From an uncultured Caryophanales bacterium (GTDB taxonomy: Bacteria > Bacillota_I > Bacilli_A > RFN20 > CAG-826): a stretch of DNA of 9,304 nucleotides. A program made the position numbers and the translations under genes. This document shows, piece after piece, positions 1 through 5,167 of this stretch. Where the stretch lies: positions 1 through 9,304 of the forward strand of contig CAMJEC010000043.1 in NCBI GenBank assembly GCA_946404585.1. Direction: 5' to 3'. The notes below the pieces were generated by a model, which was not told the DNA's origin, searched no databases, and worked only from the letters and a program-made list of their open reading frames with translations. How positions within the stretch are numbered: the first letter of the stretch is position 1; each line of letters opens with the position of its first letter.

Positions 1-482
1 CTATCGCTTGATGTATAGACGATGAGAGAATTGTCTCTACATTGTTCTTCACCAAGTTCCACTAAGATTTCAGTGCCAGAAGCGGCTTTATTACCAATCA
101 CTTTGTGACCGGTTCTTTTTTCTAATTCATCAATGAGTTCTTTTGGGAAGCCGGTATCAGTAAATGTCTTAAAAGGTGTGACAGTATTGATACCCATGAT
201 TTCCCAGTGACCAGTCATCGTATCTTTACCATTACTCACTTCGTGAGCTTTAGTGATAAATGATTGTGGATGGTTCACTTTGCTTGTGCCTCTAATTGGA
301 TCAAGGTCGCCCATCCCCATCGCGTTCATCACTGGGACATTCAAGCCATTAGGCATTTTCTCACCAATGTGGACTAAGGTATTGGAACCTTTGTCACCAA
401 ACTTATCAGCGTCTGGAAGATAACCGCTGCCCATAGAGTCGGCAACGATCACAAAAATTCTCTTAAAACGATAATTTTTCAT
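1..482 (-). CDS. deoB: Phosphopentomutase, N-terminal part (runs off the left edge)
   Basis: Phosphopentomutase interconverts ribose-1-phosphate (or deoxyribose-1-phosphate) and the 5-phosphates, linking nucleoside breakdown to the pentose phosphate pathway in the cytosol. The window holds the first 160 codons. Family marks seen are the N-terminal metal-site segment FVIVADSMG (Asp15), then PDADKFGDKGSNTL, the DTMTGHWEIMG motif (residues 87-97), NKAASGTEI (131-139), and YTSSDS at the edge, whose Asp160 matches the metal-binding Asp of the YTSADS motif. By alignment with the GNSEVGH motif of the alkaline phosphatase superfamily, Thr88 is probably the phosphorylated residue. The ATG at 482-480 follows a GAGG site that overlaps the xerD stop codon; the gap to xerD is 10 nt. 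The xerD-deoB order is also found in B. subtilis (ripX-drm). The distal metal ligands lie outside the window. Confidence 0.95.
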   Translation of the reverse strand, partial: MKNYRFKRIFVIVADSMGSGYLPDADKFGDKGSNTLVHIGEKMPNGLNVPVMNAMGMGDLDPIRGTSKVNHPQSFITKAHEVSNGKDTMTGHWEIMGINTVTPFKTFTDTGFPKELIDELEKRTGHKVIGNKAASGTEILVELGEEQCRDNSLIVYTSSD

Positions 483-492
483 TGTTTTTTCC

Positions 493-1368
493 TCACTTCA
501 TAATCTTATCATAATCTGACTTCAGTTTCTCGCTAGAAACGTGCGTATATATTTGCGTTGTCGCAATATTTGTGTGTCCAAGCATCCCTTGCACCATGCG
601 GAGCTGGGCTCCATGGTTGAGTAGATGCGTCGCAAAGCTATGCCTAAGCGTGTGTGGAGAAATAGTCATCTCAATGCCGGCCAATTCAGCATATTCACGC
701 ACTTTCTTAAAGAAATAAACTCTGCTGAGAGGATTTCCGCTCTTATTGAGAAACAAATAGTCGCTCTTTTTAAATTCGCTTTTGTTACGGACTTCGTTGA
801 TATATTTTTTGATATATTCAACAGCGTACTCAGCGATTGGGACTTTCCTCTCCTTAGCGCCCTTGCCAAAGACAGTAATGATACACTTATTTAGGTTCAC
901 TTGTCCACGTTTAAGATTTAAAAGTTCACTAACTCTTAATCCTGATGAGTACATTGTCTCTAGCATTGCTCTATCTCTAATCCCACTTGGGGAAGTTAAA
1001 TCAGGGGTTTCTAAAAGCCTATCAATCTCTTCTTCGCTCAAGCAGTTTGGCAAGTGCTTTGGCTTTTTAGGTGTTTCAATATCAGGAATGTTACCGATAA
1101 AATAGCCTTCTTTCTTTAGAAAAAGATAAAAACTACGAGTGGAACTTAATCTTCTTAAAGCGGTTGAAACTGACTTACCTAAAGAGAGTTCAAACTTTAA
1201 AAACTCGTATAAGTCGGTTTCGAGTAAGTCACTTGTGTCTTTCTTATCGGAGAAATAGTTAAAGAAGGCTTGTAAGTCTTCTAAATAAGACACCCAAGTC
1301 TGAGGTGATAAACCACGTTCCACTAAAACGTATTGTTGAAATAAATCAACGGCGTCTTTTATTTCCAT
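493..1368 (-). CDS. xerD: Tyrosine recombinase XerD-like (chromosome dimer resolution)
   Basis: Site-specific tyrosine recombinase that resolves chromosome dimers at dif near the terminus, normally with XerC and under FtsK control. Its 291 aa match the usual XerC/D length. Residues 1-100 form the SAM-like core-binding domain, with the typical LSPQTWVSYLEDLQAF helix (20-35). The catalytic domain holds the full set: Arg145 (SSGLRVSELL), Lys169 (GKGAKERKVP), His239 and Arg242 (SPHTLRHSFATHLL), His265 (MLGHTNIATT) and the nucleophile Tyr274 (QIYTHVSS). The start at 1368-1366 has a GAGGT site 8 nt upstream, lying inside the dinB 3' end. The reading frame overlaps dinB by 23 nt, so translation is probably coupled. 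XerD rather than a phage integrase is favoured by length, motif wording and the deoB neighbour; XerC cannot be excluded from sequence alone. Stop codon is TGA. Confidence 0.93.
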   Translation of the reverse strand: MEIKDAVDLFQQYVLVERGLSPQTWVSYLEDLQAFFNYFSDKKDTSDLLETDLYEFLKFELSLGKSVSTALRRLSSTRSFYLFLKKEGYFIGNIPDIETPKKPKHLPNCLSEEEIDRLLETPDLTSPSGIRDRAMLETMYSSGLRVSELLNLKRGQVNLNKCIITVFGKGAKERKVPIAEYAVEYIKKYINEVRNKSEFKKSDYLFLNKSGNPLSRVYFFKKVREYAELAGIEMTISPHTLRHSFATHLLNHGAQLRMVQGMLGHTNIATTQIYTHVSSEKLKSDYDKIMK

Positions 1369-2542
1369 CTTTCTTTACCTCACTGGCTCTTTTTAATAAT
1401 GGCTTCTTTAAGGAACGATTCAAATCGTTAATGAGTAATTTAGTGGCACTTTCTTCTTCATGTCTAGAATAGTCAAATAAGCTCATTTGCACCGCCATTT
1501 CTTGATAATCGATGAGATTTTGAAGGGTGATTCCCACAAGCCTGAGCGTCATACGGGAGAAATTCTTCTCATATAAAGCGCATGCCACATCGTAAATAGT
1601 CTCCCACTTGTTCGTCGGGTTTTCAAAAGTCGTCGATTTATTAAATGATTTAAAGGCTTGGTCTTTGACCACGATTTGGACAGTATGACCAAGTTTATCT
1701 TCTTTTATCGCGCGTTCAGAGACTTCTTTAGCGAGCTCTAAGAAGTACTCTTTAATCTTCACTTTGTTATCAGTGTCATATGGAAGCGTTGTGGAATTAC
1801 CAATGGATTTAGGATCCCATTTCTCTAATTCGATTTCATCAGAACCTTTGCCCTCTAACCACTCTTTGAGTGTATAGAAGAATTTGCCGGTGATGTTTTT
1901 AACATCTTCATCGTCACTTTCTAACTTCTGATATAAGTCTCCGATGGTCTTAATACCAATGCTTTTAAGTCTAGGTGCAGTTCTTTTACCCACGCCAAAC
2001 ATTGATTCCACTTTAAGTGGGAACAAGATATTTTCAATATCACGTTTATGAATAATGGTTAAGCCCATTGGCTTTTGATAGTCACTTGCCATCTTAGCGA
2101 GGAATCTAGTCGTAGAAACGCCAATGGAACACTTTAAGCCTGTTTCTTTAAATAAATCCGCTTGGAGTTTTCTAAAGAAAAACACGACATCACTTTGACC
2201 TTTGACCGTTTCAGTGAAATCCGCAAAGCATTCATCAATAGAGGCGGGTTCAACAAGTTTTGTATATCTTCTCACAAAGTTAAAGAACTTCTTACTCATC
2301 GAAGAATAATAATGATAGTCACCTGGAATGATAATTAAGTTCGGGCAAAGCTGTTTAGCCTTGAACATCGGCATAGCCGAAGAGACACCATATTTTCTCG
2401 CCGCATATGAACATGTCGAAACAATCCCTCCTCTACCATCATGGCCAATAGCCACTGGCTTATTCTCTAATGAGGGATCTTTAATTTCTTCACACCTAGC
2501 AAAGAAAGCATTAAGGTCAATATGGACGATAACTTTGCTCAT
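1346..2542 (-). CDS. dinB: DNA polymerase IV (Y-family translesion polymerase)
   Basis: Error-prone Y-family DNA polymerase that extends past lesions and stalled forks. From ATG 2542 it is 398 aa. The palm and fingers start immediately: KVIVHIDLNAFFA contains metal ligand Asp9 and the steric-gate position Phe14, and EPASIDEC contains catalytic Asp103-Glu104. Residues 181-203 form the thumb helix-hairpin-helix (MFGVGKRTAPRLKSIGIKT...). The little-finger domain follows (about 245-345), then a sliding-clamp motif QMSLF (352-356) and a basic tail ending KRRR. The frame can be extended upstream to a GTG at 2563, but that codon lies within the spacer of the predicted dinB promoter and has no Shine-Dalgarno site, so Met at 2542 is chosen; it also fits family N-termini. 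No usable Shine-Dalgarno site precedes 2542 either (AGGT abuts the ATG). It is the first gene of the dinB-xerD-deoB unit. Confidence 0.94.
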   Translation of the reverse strand: MSKVIVHIDLNAFFARCEEIKDPSLENKPVAIGHDGRGGIVSTCSYAARKYGVSSAMPMFKAKQLCPNLIIIPGDYHYYSSMSKKFFNFVRRYTKLVEPASIDECFADFTETVKGQSDVVFFFRKLQADLFKETGLKCSIGVSTTRFLAKMASDYQKPMGLTIIHKRDIENILFPLKVESMFGVGKRTAPRLKSIGIKTIGDLYQKLESDDEDVKNITGKFFYTLKEWLEGKGSDEIELEKWDPKSIGNSTTLPYDTDNKVKIKEYFLELAKEVSERAIKEDKLGHTVQIVVKDQAFKSFNKSTTFENPTNKWETIYDVACALYEKNFSRMTLRLVGITLQNLIDYQEMAVQMSLFDYSRHEEESATKLLINDLNRSLKKPLLKRASEVKKDGNKRRR

Positions 2543-2577
2543 ACCTACATTATATATGCGCACGTTGATTATGTTAA
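2543..2577 (-). promoter_or_regulatory. Sigma-A-type promoter of dinB, predicted leaderless
   Basis: On the minus strand: -35 TTAACA (2577-2572, five of six consensus bases), a 17-bp spacer, and -10 TATAAT (2554-2549, perfect). The six bases GTAGGT follow, and the next base, the expected +1, is the A of the dinB ATG at 2542. The promoter sits just after the xseB terminator, which makes dinB-xerD-deoB a separate transcription unit. The elements are read directly from the sequence; the transcription start is inferred from spacing. Confidence 0.8.
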
Positions 2578-2590
2578 CTAAATTGTTTGC

Positions 2591-2616
2591 AAAATAAAAT
2601 CCTGCTTAAACAGGAC
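2591..2616 (-). terminator. Intrinsic terminator after xseB
   Basis: In the minus-strand RNA, TCCTG (2615-2611) pairs with CAGGA (2604-2600) around a 6-nt middle UUUAAG, whose outer U-G can extend the stem. It is followed at once by TTTTATTTT (2599-2591). The stem is short but the U-tract is good, and it lies between xseB and the dinB promoter. It probably ends the asp23-nusB-xseA-xseB transcript, perhaps incompletely. Confidence 0.65.
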
Positions 2617-2645
2617 ATTATTTCTAATACAATGTATTATTTCTA
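2617..2645. repeat. 10-bp direct repeat flanking a small dyad, between xseB and dinB
   Basis: ATTATTTCTA occurs twice on the plus strand, at 2617-2626 and 2636-2645, a 19-bp period. Centred between the copies is the near-palindrome TAATACAATGTATTA (2625-2639, 7-bp arms around one base). It lies about 40-70 bp upstream of the dinB -35 hexamer, so it could be a protein-binding site. In such AT-rich DNA chance is also possible. It does not match a Gram-positive LexA box that I recognise. Confidence 0.45.
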
Positions 2646-2676
2646 CTAAATAACCACTAGTAAAATACTATGAAAA

Positions 2677-2871
2677 TTATTTGTTTTCGATGACCTTTTC
2701 GACCTTTTCTTCCGCGTCTTTTAAGGCTTTTTCTAACTTTTTGATGATCTCTTGGCCTTCCTTATAGAGACTTAAACACTCATCTAAAGGGAGTTTTTCT
2801 GAGGAGATATTAGCGACGATTTCATCTAATCTCTTCATCTCTTTTTCAAAATCAAATTGCTTTTCTTCCAT
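2677..2871 (-). CDS. xseB: Exonuclease VII small subunit
   Basis: Small subunit of exonuclease VII, which degrades single-stranded DNA from both ends. Several XseB chains bind the long helices of each XseA. The 64-aa protein is slightly shorter than most family members (about 70-80) and is predicted to be two helices. The family pattern is clear: FEKEMKRLDEIVANI (8-22), then EKLPLDECLSLYKEGQEII (25-43), then a charged coiled-coil helix KKLEKALKDAEEKVEKV. The ATG at 2871 lies one nucleotide after the xseA TAG and has a GGAG site at 2885-2882, inside the end of xseA, so the two subunits are probably made by coupled translation. It is the last gene of its operon; a terminator follows. Confidence 0.93.
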   Translation of the reverse strand: MEEKQFDFEKEMKRLDEIVANISSEKLPLDECLSLYKEGQEIIKKLEKALKDAEEKVEKVIENK

Positions 2872-2872
2872 A

Positions 2873-4012
2873 CTATTTTTTCTCCGTGTCTATGACTTCA
2901 CTATTGATAACACCATCTTTCAAGATGGTTCTAATCTTTTGCCCTTGTTTAACTTGCTTAATATCACTGACTGGCTTACCTTGCTCATCCACAGTTAAGG
3001 AGAAGCCACGATTAATTACATTATCAGGATTAAGAGCCTCTAATGCCACTTTCTTATGGGCTAATAGTTCTTTATAATGACTCACTAATTGTCTAATCTC
3101 TAAATCTAAATCTTCTTTATAAGAAGATAAATCATCTTTCATTCCTTGAATACGGCTCTTCAAACTCTCTTCCATATCCTGTAAAGCAAAGGATAGTTTT
3201 TCTTCTATTTCCCTACGGTCCACTGTAGCGAGTTCCGCTGCCGCTGTTGGAGTAGATGCACGCTTATCAGCGACAAAGTCGACGAGTGTGGAATCTATTT
3301 CATGGCCAATACAGGCGATTACAGGCATTTTGCTGTTAGCAATGGCTCGTACTAATGCTTCGTCATTAAAAGCGCTTAAATCCTCGCTAGCGCCACCTCC
3401 ACGGCCAATTAAGAGTGTGTCTAATGGATAAGTCTGAGCCAACTCAAAGGCTTTAAGTAATTCTTTAGGGGCATTTTCACCTTGAACCGCACTATAAAAG
3501 ACATAAATATCAGCGATTGGATATCTTCTTTTGATGTTAAATAAGATGTCCTTAATAGCCGCACTATTAGGAGCGGTAATAACGCCAATGGCATTTGGAT
3601 AAAGATTTATCTTTCTTTTCCTAGATTCATCGAATAAACCTTCTTCTAGGAGTTTCTTTTTAAGCTTTTCTAGTTCTAAGAGCTGTTGACCAGCGCCTAC
3701 TTCTTCCATTTGATAGACGATGATTTGATATGTGCCTCTACCGGGATAAGCGTCAACTGAACCGAAGACAACAACTTCTTGACCGTTTTCTGGCTTAAAG
3801 TTGATTCTATTAGCGTAGTTAGAAAACATCATCGCCCCAATTAAGGATTTCTCATCCTTAAGAGAAAAATAAAAATGACCGTTACTAGCCATTTTAAAAT
3901 TAGAGATTTCTCCTTTAACGTAGATGTATTTTAAATTTTCATCACCGCTAATGAGAGCTTTAATGTATTGGTTGATATCGCTGACTGTAAAGACTGGGCG
4001 ATCTTGGTTCAT
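2873..4012 (-). CDS. xseA: Exonuclease VII large (catalytic) subunit
   Basis: Catalytic subunit of exonuclease VII, a metal-independent single-strand DNA nuclease used in mismatch and recombination repair. Residues 1-100 form the OB-fold domain (VSDINQYIKALI, ISNFK, GHFYFSLKDE). The catalytic domain has IGVITAPNSAAIKDIL (142-157), the glycine-rich GRGGGASEDLSAFNDE (203-218), and GHEIDSTLVDFVADKRASTP (236-255). Asp155, Arg204, His237 and Asp240 match the four residues described as catalytic in E. coli XseA (D155, R205, H238, D241). A coiled-coil stretch (about 265-325) carries the XseB-binding helices, and the family C-terminal element LNPDNVINRGFSLT follows (327-340). At 379 aa it is shorter than E. 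coli (456) or B. subtilis (448), mostly in the coiled coil. GHEID replaces the usual GHETD. The ATG overlaps the nusB stop (TAATG), with GAGGT 6 nt upstream. Confidence 0.95.
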   Translation of the reverse strand: MNQDRPVFTVSDINQYIKALISGDENLKYIYVKGEISNFKMASNGHFYFSLKDEKSLIGAMMFSNYANRINFKPENGQEVVVFGSVDAYPGRGTYQIIVYQMEEVGAGQQLLELEKLKKKLLEEGLFDESRKRKINLYPNAIGVITAPNSAAIKDILFNIKRRYPIADIYVFYSAVQGENAPKELLKAFELAQTYPLDTLLIGRGGGASEDLSAFNDEALVRAIANSKMPVIACIGHEIDSTLVDFVADKRASTPTAAAELATVDRREIEEKLSFALQDMEESLKSRIQGMKDDLSSYKEDLDLEIRQLVSHYKELLAHKKVALEALNPDNVINRGFSLTVDEQGKPVSDIKQVKQGQKIRTILKDGVINSEVIDTEKK

Positions 4013-4434
4013 TATAAGACCTCATCAAGAATAGCGTTGATAAACTTTGCTTGTTTCTCTTCGATATATTTTTTAGCGAGTTCCACTGCGGTATTGATAA
4101 CGATACGTTTATCAATCTTTTCTACGTAGTAGAAATGAGCGTAACTCATTAATAGGACTGCTTGTGTTAATAATGGCAATCTTTCCCATTTCCAGTTTCT
4201 TAAGTGAGGTTGGAAAGCACAAATAATCGCACCATAGTTATTTAAGACACTAGAAATCATGTTTTGTACATAAGCACTGTGTTCCTTAAACGGACGAGGA
4301 TCATCAGTCATTTCAGTGATGATTTCATCAACATCACGGAAGTTATGTTCCCTGCTTGCTACTTGGTCAGCAATCTCGTCATAAATGACGGTCATGATTA
4401 TAAAGTTTTCTTGATTACGAGATATTTTTTCCAT
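4012..4434 (-). CDS. nusB: Transcription antitermination factor NusB
   Basis: All-helical RNA-binding protein that, with NusE (ribosomal protein S10), binds boxA in nascent rRNA and supports antitermination. Its 140 aa are the usual length. The N-terminal helix SRNQENFIIMTVIYDEI (5-21) corresponds to the arginine-rich RNA-binding helix of the family, although only one Arg is kept. The C-terminal signature is strong: RNWKWERLPLLTQAVLLMSYA (79-99), DKRIVINTAVELAKKY (108-123; usually INEAVEL, here Thr replaces Glu), and AKFINAILDEVL at the end. It lies 20 nt after the Asp23-family gene and overlaps xseA by one base. The start at 4434 lacks a recognisable Shine-Dalgarno site and is preceded by seven T; the next in-frame Met (residue 14) would remove half of helix 1, so 4434 is kept. 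Confidence 0.9.
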   Translation of the reverse strand: MEKISRNQENFIIMTVIYDEIADQVASREHNFRDVDEIITEMTDDPRPFKEHSAYVQNMISSVLNNYGAIICAFQPHLRNWKWERLPLLTQAVLLMSYAHFYYVEKIDKRIVINTAVELAKKYIEEKQAKFINAILDEVL

Positions 4435-4454
4435 AAAAAAAGACTGTTAATAAG

Positions 4455-4796
4455 TTAAATGATTGATATAACTTTGACTTGCACGTCAAATGGTACCTGT
4501 TCAGTGGCCATTAAGAAAGCGTTAGTGATTTCATCTTGGATGTTATGAGTCACTTCTTGTAAATTGGTGCCTTTAGCGACATCCACAGCGACCCAAACGT
4601 GAACAATACCACGTCTAATTGTGGTTTGTACTGGTCTATTAAGACGAATCTTTTGATTACGTTTCATATGGGCACTGCTCATGGAGATGCCAGAGACATT
4701 ACTTAAAGCGTTAGTCACTAATGCATCAAAGACATTGAGTGAGATAGCGATTTTACCTTTATTTGAGTAGTTATCAATATAGACGTAGTCTGCCAT
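4455..4796 (-). CDS. Asp23/Gls24-family envelope-stress protein (YqhY-like)
   Basis: Member of the Asp23/Gls24 (DUF322) family. Relatives include S. aureus Asp23, which forms membrane-associated assemblies and is linked to cell-envelope stress, and B. subtilis YqhY, linked to lipid synthesis. The 113 aa show the family layout: GKIAISLNVFDALVTNALSNVSGI (14-37), a variable basic middle, then a strand pair IVHVWVAVDV and the helix LQEVTHNIQDEITNAF, ending in the strand FDVQVKVISII. No signal peptide or membrane segment is seen, as usual for the family. A TAGGT site lies 7 nt before the ATG, and two promoters precede it. Placement before nusB matches yqhY-nusB in Bacilli. Whether it is functionally closer to YqhY or Asp23 is inferred from context; the cellular role is uncertain. 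Confidence 0.88.
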   Translation of the reverse strand: MADYVYIDNYSNKGKIAISLNVFDALVTNALSNVSGISMSSAHMKRNQKIRLNRPVQTTIRRGIVHVWVAVDVAKGTNLQEVTHNIQDEITNAFLMATEQVPFDVQVKVISII

Positions 4797-4806
4797 AATC
4801 TGTACC

Positions 4807-4842
4807 TACTAATAATATATCTTAAATATATTCGTTTGTAAA
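4807..4842 (-). promoter_or_regulatory. Proximal promoter (P2) of the asp23-nusB-xseAB operon
   Basis: Minus strand: -35 TTTACA (4842-4837, five of six), a 17-bp spacer, -10 TATATT (4819-4814, five of six). The predicted +1 is A at 4807, which gives an 11-nt leader starting AGGT, so the Shine-Dalgarno site would lie at the very 5' end of the mRNA. Confidence 0.7.
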
Positions 4843-4892
4843 AGAAGAAAGTGGAAAAGTTTTCAGCGATTATAGTCACTTCCACTTCTTTT
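4840..4892. repeat. Inverted repeat enclosing the P1 -10 box
   Basis: On the plus strand AAGTGGAA (4849-4856) is matched by TTCCACTT (4880-4887), 8 bp perfect with a 23-nt loop. After a one-base bulge the stem extends through GAA/TTC. A minus-strand RNA crossing it would form the stem and then run into TTTCTTCTTTT, so it may act as a weak terminator or attenuator for transcripts arriving from upstream of P1. It may equally be an operator around the -10 box. Confidence 0.5.
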
Positions 4893-4897
4893 AGCAA
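4862..4897 (-). promoter_or_regulatory. Distal promoter (P1) of the asp23-nusB-xseAB operon
   Basis: Minus strand: -35 TTGCTA (4897-4892, four of six), a 17-bp spacer, -10 TATAAT (4874-4869, perfect). The predicted +1 is A at 4862, leaving a 65-nt leader. The -10 box lies in the loop between two arms of an inverted repeat (AAGTGGAA at 4849-4856, TTCCACTT at 4880-4887), and the -35 overlaps the arm of another (4894-4902). Confidence 0.6.
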
Positions 4898-4925
4898 GCA
4901 AATAAAAACATTTCTTTTTGCTTGC
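4894..4925. repeat. Inverted repeat GCAAGCAAA ... TTTGCTTGC
   Basis: Perfect 9-bp arms (4894-4902 and 4917-4925) separated by 14 bp. Neither strand has a U-tract directly after it, so it is not an intrinsic terminator. Its left arm overlaps the P1 -35 hexamer, so a repressor site is possible. Confidence 0.55.
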
Positions 4926-4946
4926 AAACTGACCTTCAAACTTCTA

Positions 4947-4972
4947 TACGCATAATGCGTAAGCGTATACGC
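4947..4972. promoter_or_regulatory. Cluster of four TACGC/GCGTA half-sites, possible operator
   Basis: Reading the minus strand from 4972: GCGTA, TACGC, one base, TACGC, five bases, GCGTA. This creates the perfect 10-bp palindrome GCGTATACGC (4972-4963) and the near-perfect TACGCATTATGCGTA (4961-4947). It lies about 50 bp upstream of the P1 -35 box, a plausible place for an activator or repressor. GC-rich half-sites stand out in this AT-rich stretch. The cognate protein is unknown. Confidence 0.5.
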
Positions 4973-4984
4973 GTGTACATGAAC

Positions 4985-5033
4985 CGTGGGGTGCAAGAAT
5001 TGTCAAACGTTTTTGAAAGAATTGTTGCCCACG
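4985..5033. repeat. 49-nt imperfect stem-loop
   Basis: Plus-strand arms pair in order from the base: CGTGGG/CCCACG, a 3-nt bulge, CAA/TTG, a G-G mismatch, AATT/AATT, then a small internal loop, and TCAAA/TTTGA closed by CGTT. The element also carries a 9-bp direct repeat (AAGAATTGT at 4995-5003 and 5017-5025, period 22). No U-tract follows on either strand. It could be part of a structured RNA or a protein-binding region. Confidence 0.5.
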
Positions 5034-5080
5034 CGAAAAGAAGAAAAAATGCTTGACTAAAAAGGCTTATTAATGTATTT

Positions 5081-5102
5081 TCCTTTTTATTTATAAAAAG
5101 GA
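5081..5102. repeat. AT-rich inverted repeat TCCTTTTTAT-TT-ATAAAAAGGA
   Basis: Perfect 10-bp arms around a TT centre; in RNA a hairpin of about 8 bp with a 6-nt loop is more realistic. It lies just downstream of the tkt terminator and may be a back-up end for readthrough or a binding site. Confidence 0.5.
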
Positions 5103-5120
5103 GTGGTGGTGGAGCGCCAC

Positions 5121-5147
5121 AAAAAAAGAAGCGGTGGTCCCGCTTCT
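5121..5147 (-). terminator. Intrinsic terminator of tkt
   Basis: Minus-strand RNA: AGAAGCGG (5147-5140), a 5-nt loop GACCA, CCGCTTCT (5134-5127), then six further T (5126-5121). The 8-bp GC-containing perfect stem with a U-tract starts 20 nt after the tkt stop codon. This is the strongest terminator in the window. On the plus strand the same stem is followed by AATTTT, so it could also stop convergent transcripts weakly. Confidence 0.9.
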
Positions 5148-5167
5148 AATTTTGTATTGTTAAGTGA

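Larger units (their letters stand above)
4797..5167. other. 371-bp non-coding region between tkt and the Asp23-family gene
   Basis: This is the only long stretch without a gene. Reading away from tkt it holds: the tkt terminator (5147-5121); a small hairpin GTGG-CGCT-CCAC (5120-5109); an AT-rich inverted repeat (5102-5081); a 49-nt imperfect stem-loop (5033-4985); a cluster of TACGC half-sites (4972-4947); a 9-bp inverted repeat (4925-4894); and two tandem promoters, the first overlapped by another stem. I see no tRNA, SRP RNA, tmRNA or riboswitch core that I recognise, and no credible small gene. The unusual density of dyads suggests a regulated promoter region or a small RNA; this is inference. 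Confidence 0.6.

Noticed and set aside
493..1368. xerD as a phage or transposon integrase marking a mobile element
   Set aside because: Length and catalytic motifs are those of the Xer family, it lies in an operon with deoB, and no att repeats or phage genes are present.
2543..2563. Seven-residue upstream extension of dinB from GTG 2563
   Set aside because: The GTG lies inside the predicted promoter spacer and has no Shine-Dalgarno site; Met at 2542 matches the family N-terminus.
4718..4996. 92-codon minus-strand open frame overlapping the 5' end of the Asp23-family gene
   Set aside because: It crosses both promoters and several inverted repeats, overlaps a confident gene in another frame, and its translation resembles no family.
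5001..5006. Minus-strand TTGACA as a -35 box in the tkt-asp23 spacer
   Set aside because: No acceptable -10 hexamer at 16-18 bp; the best is TTCATG.
5053..5081. Plus-strand promoter TTGACT-17-TATTTT that could drive a short RNA ending at the tkt terminator stem
   Set aside because: The -10 is weak (four of six) and the plus-strand stem has only AATTTT after it; too little support to list as a feature.
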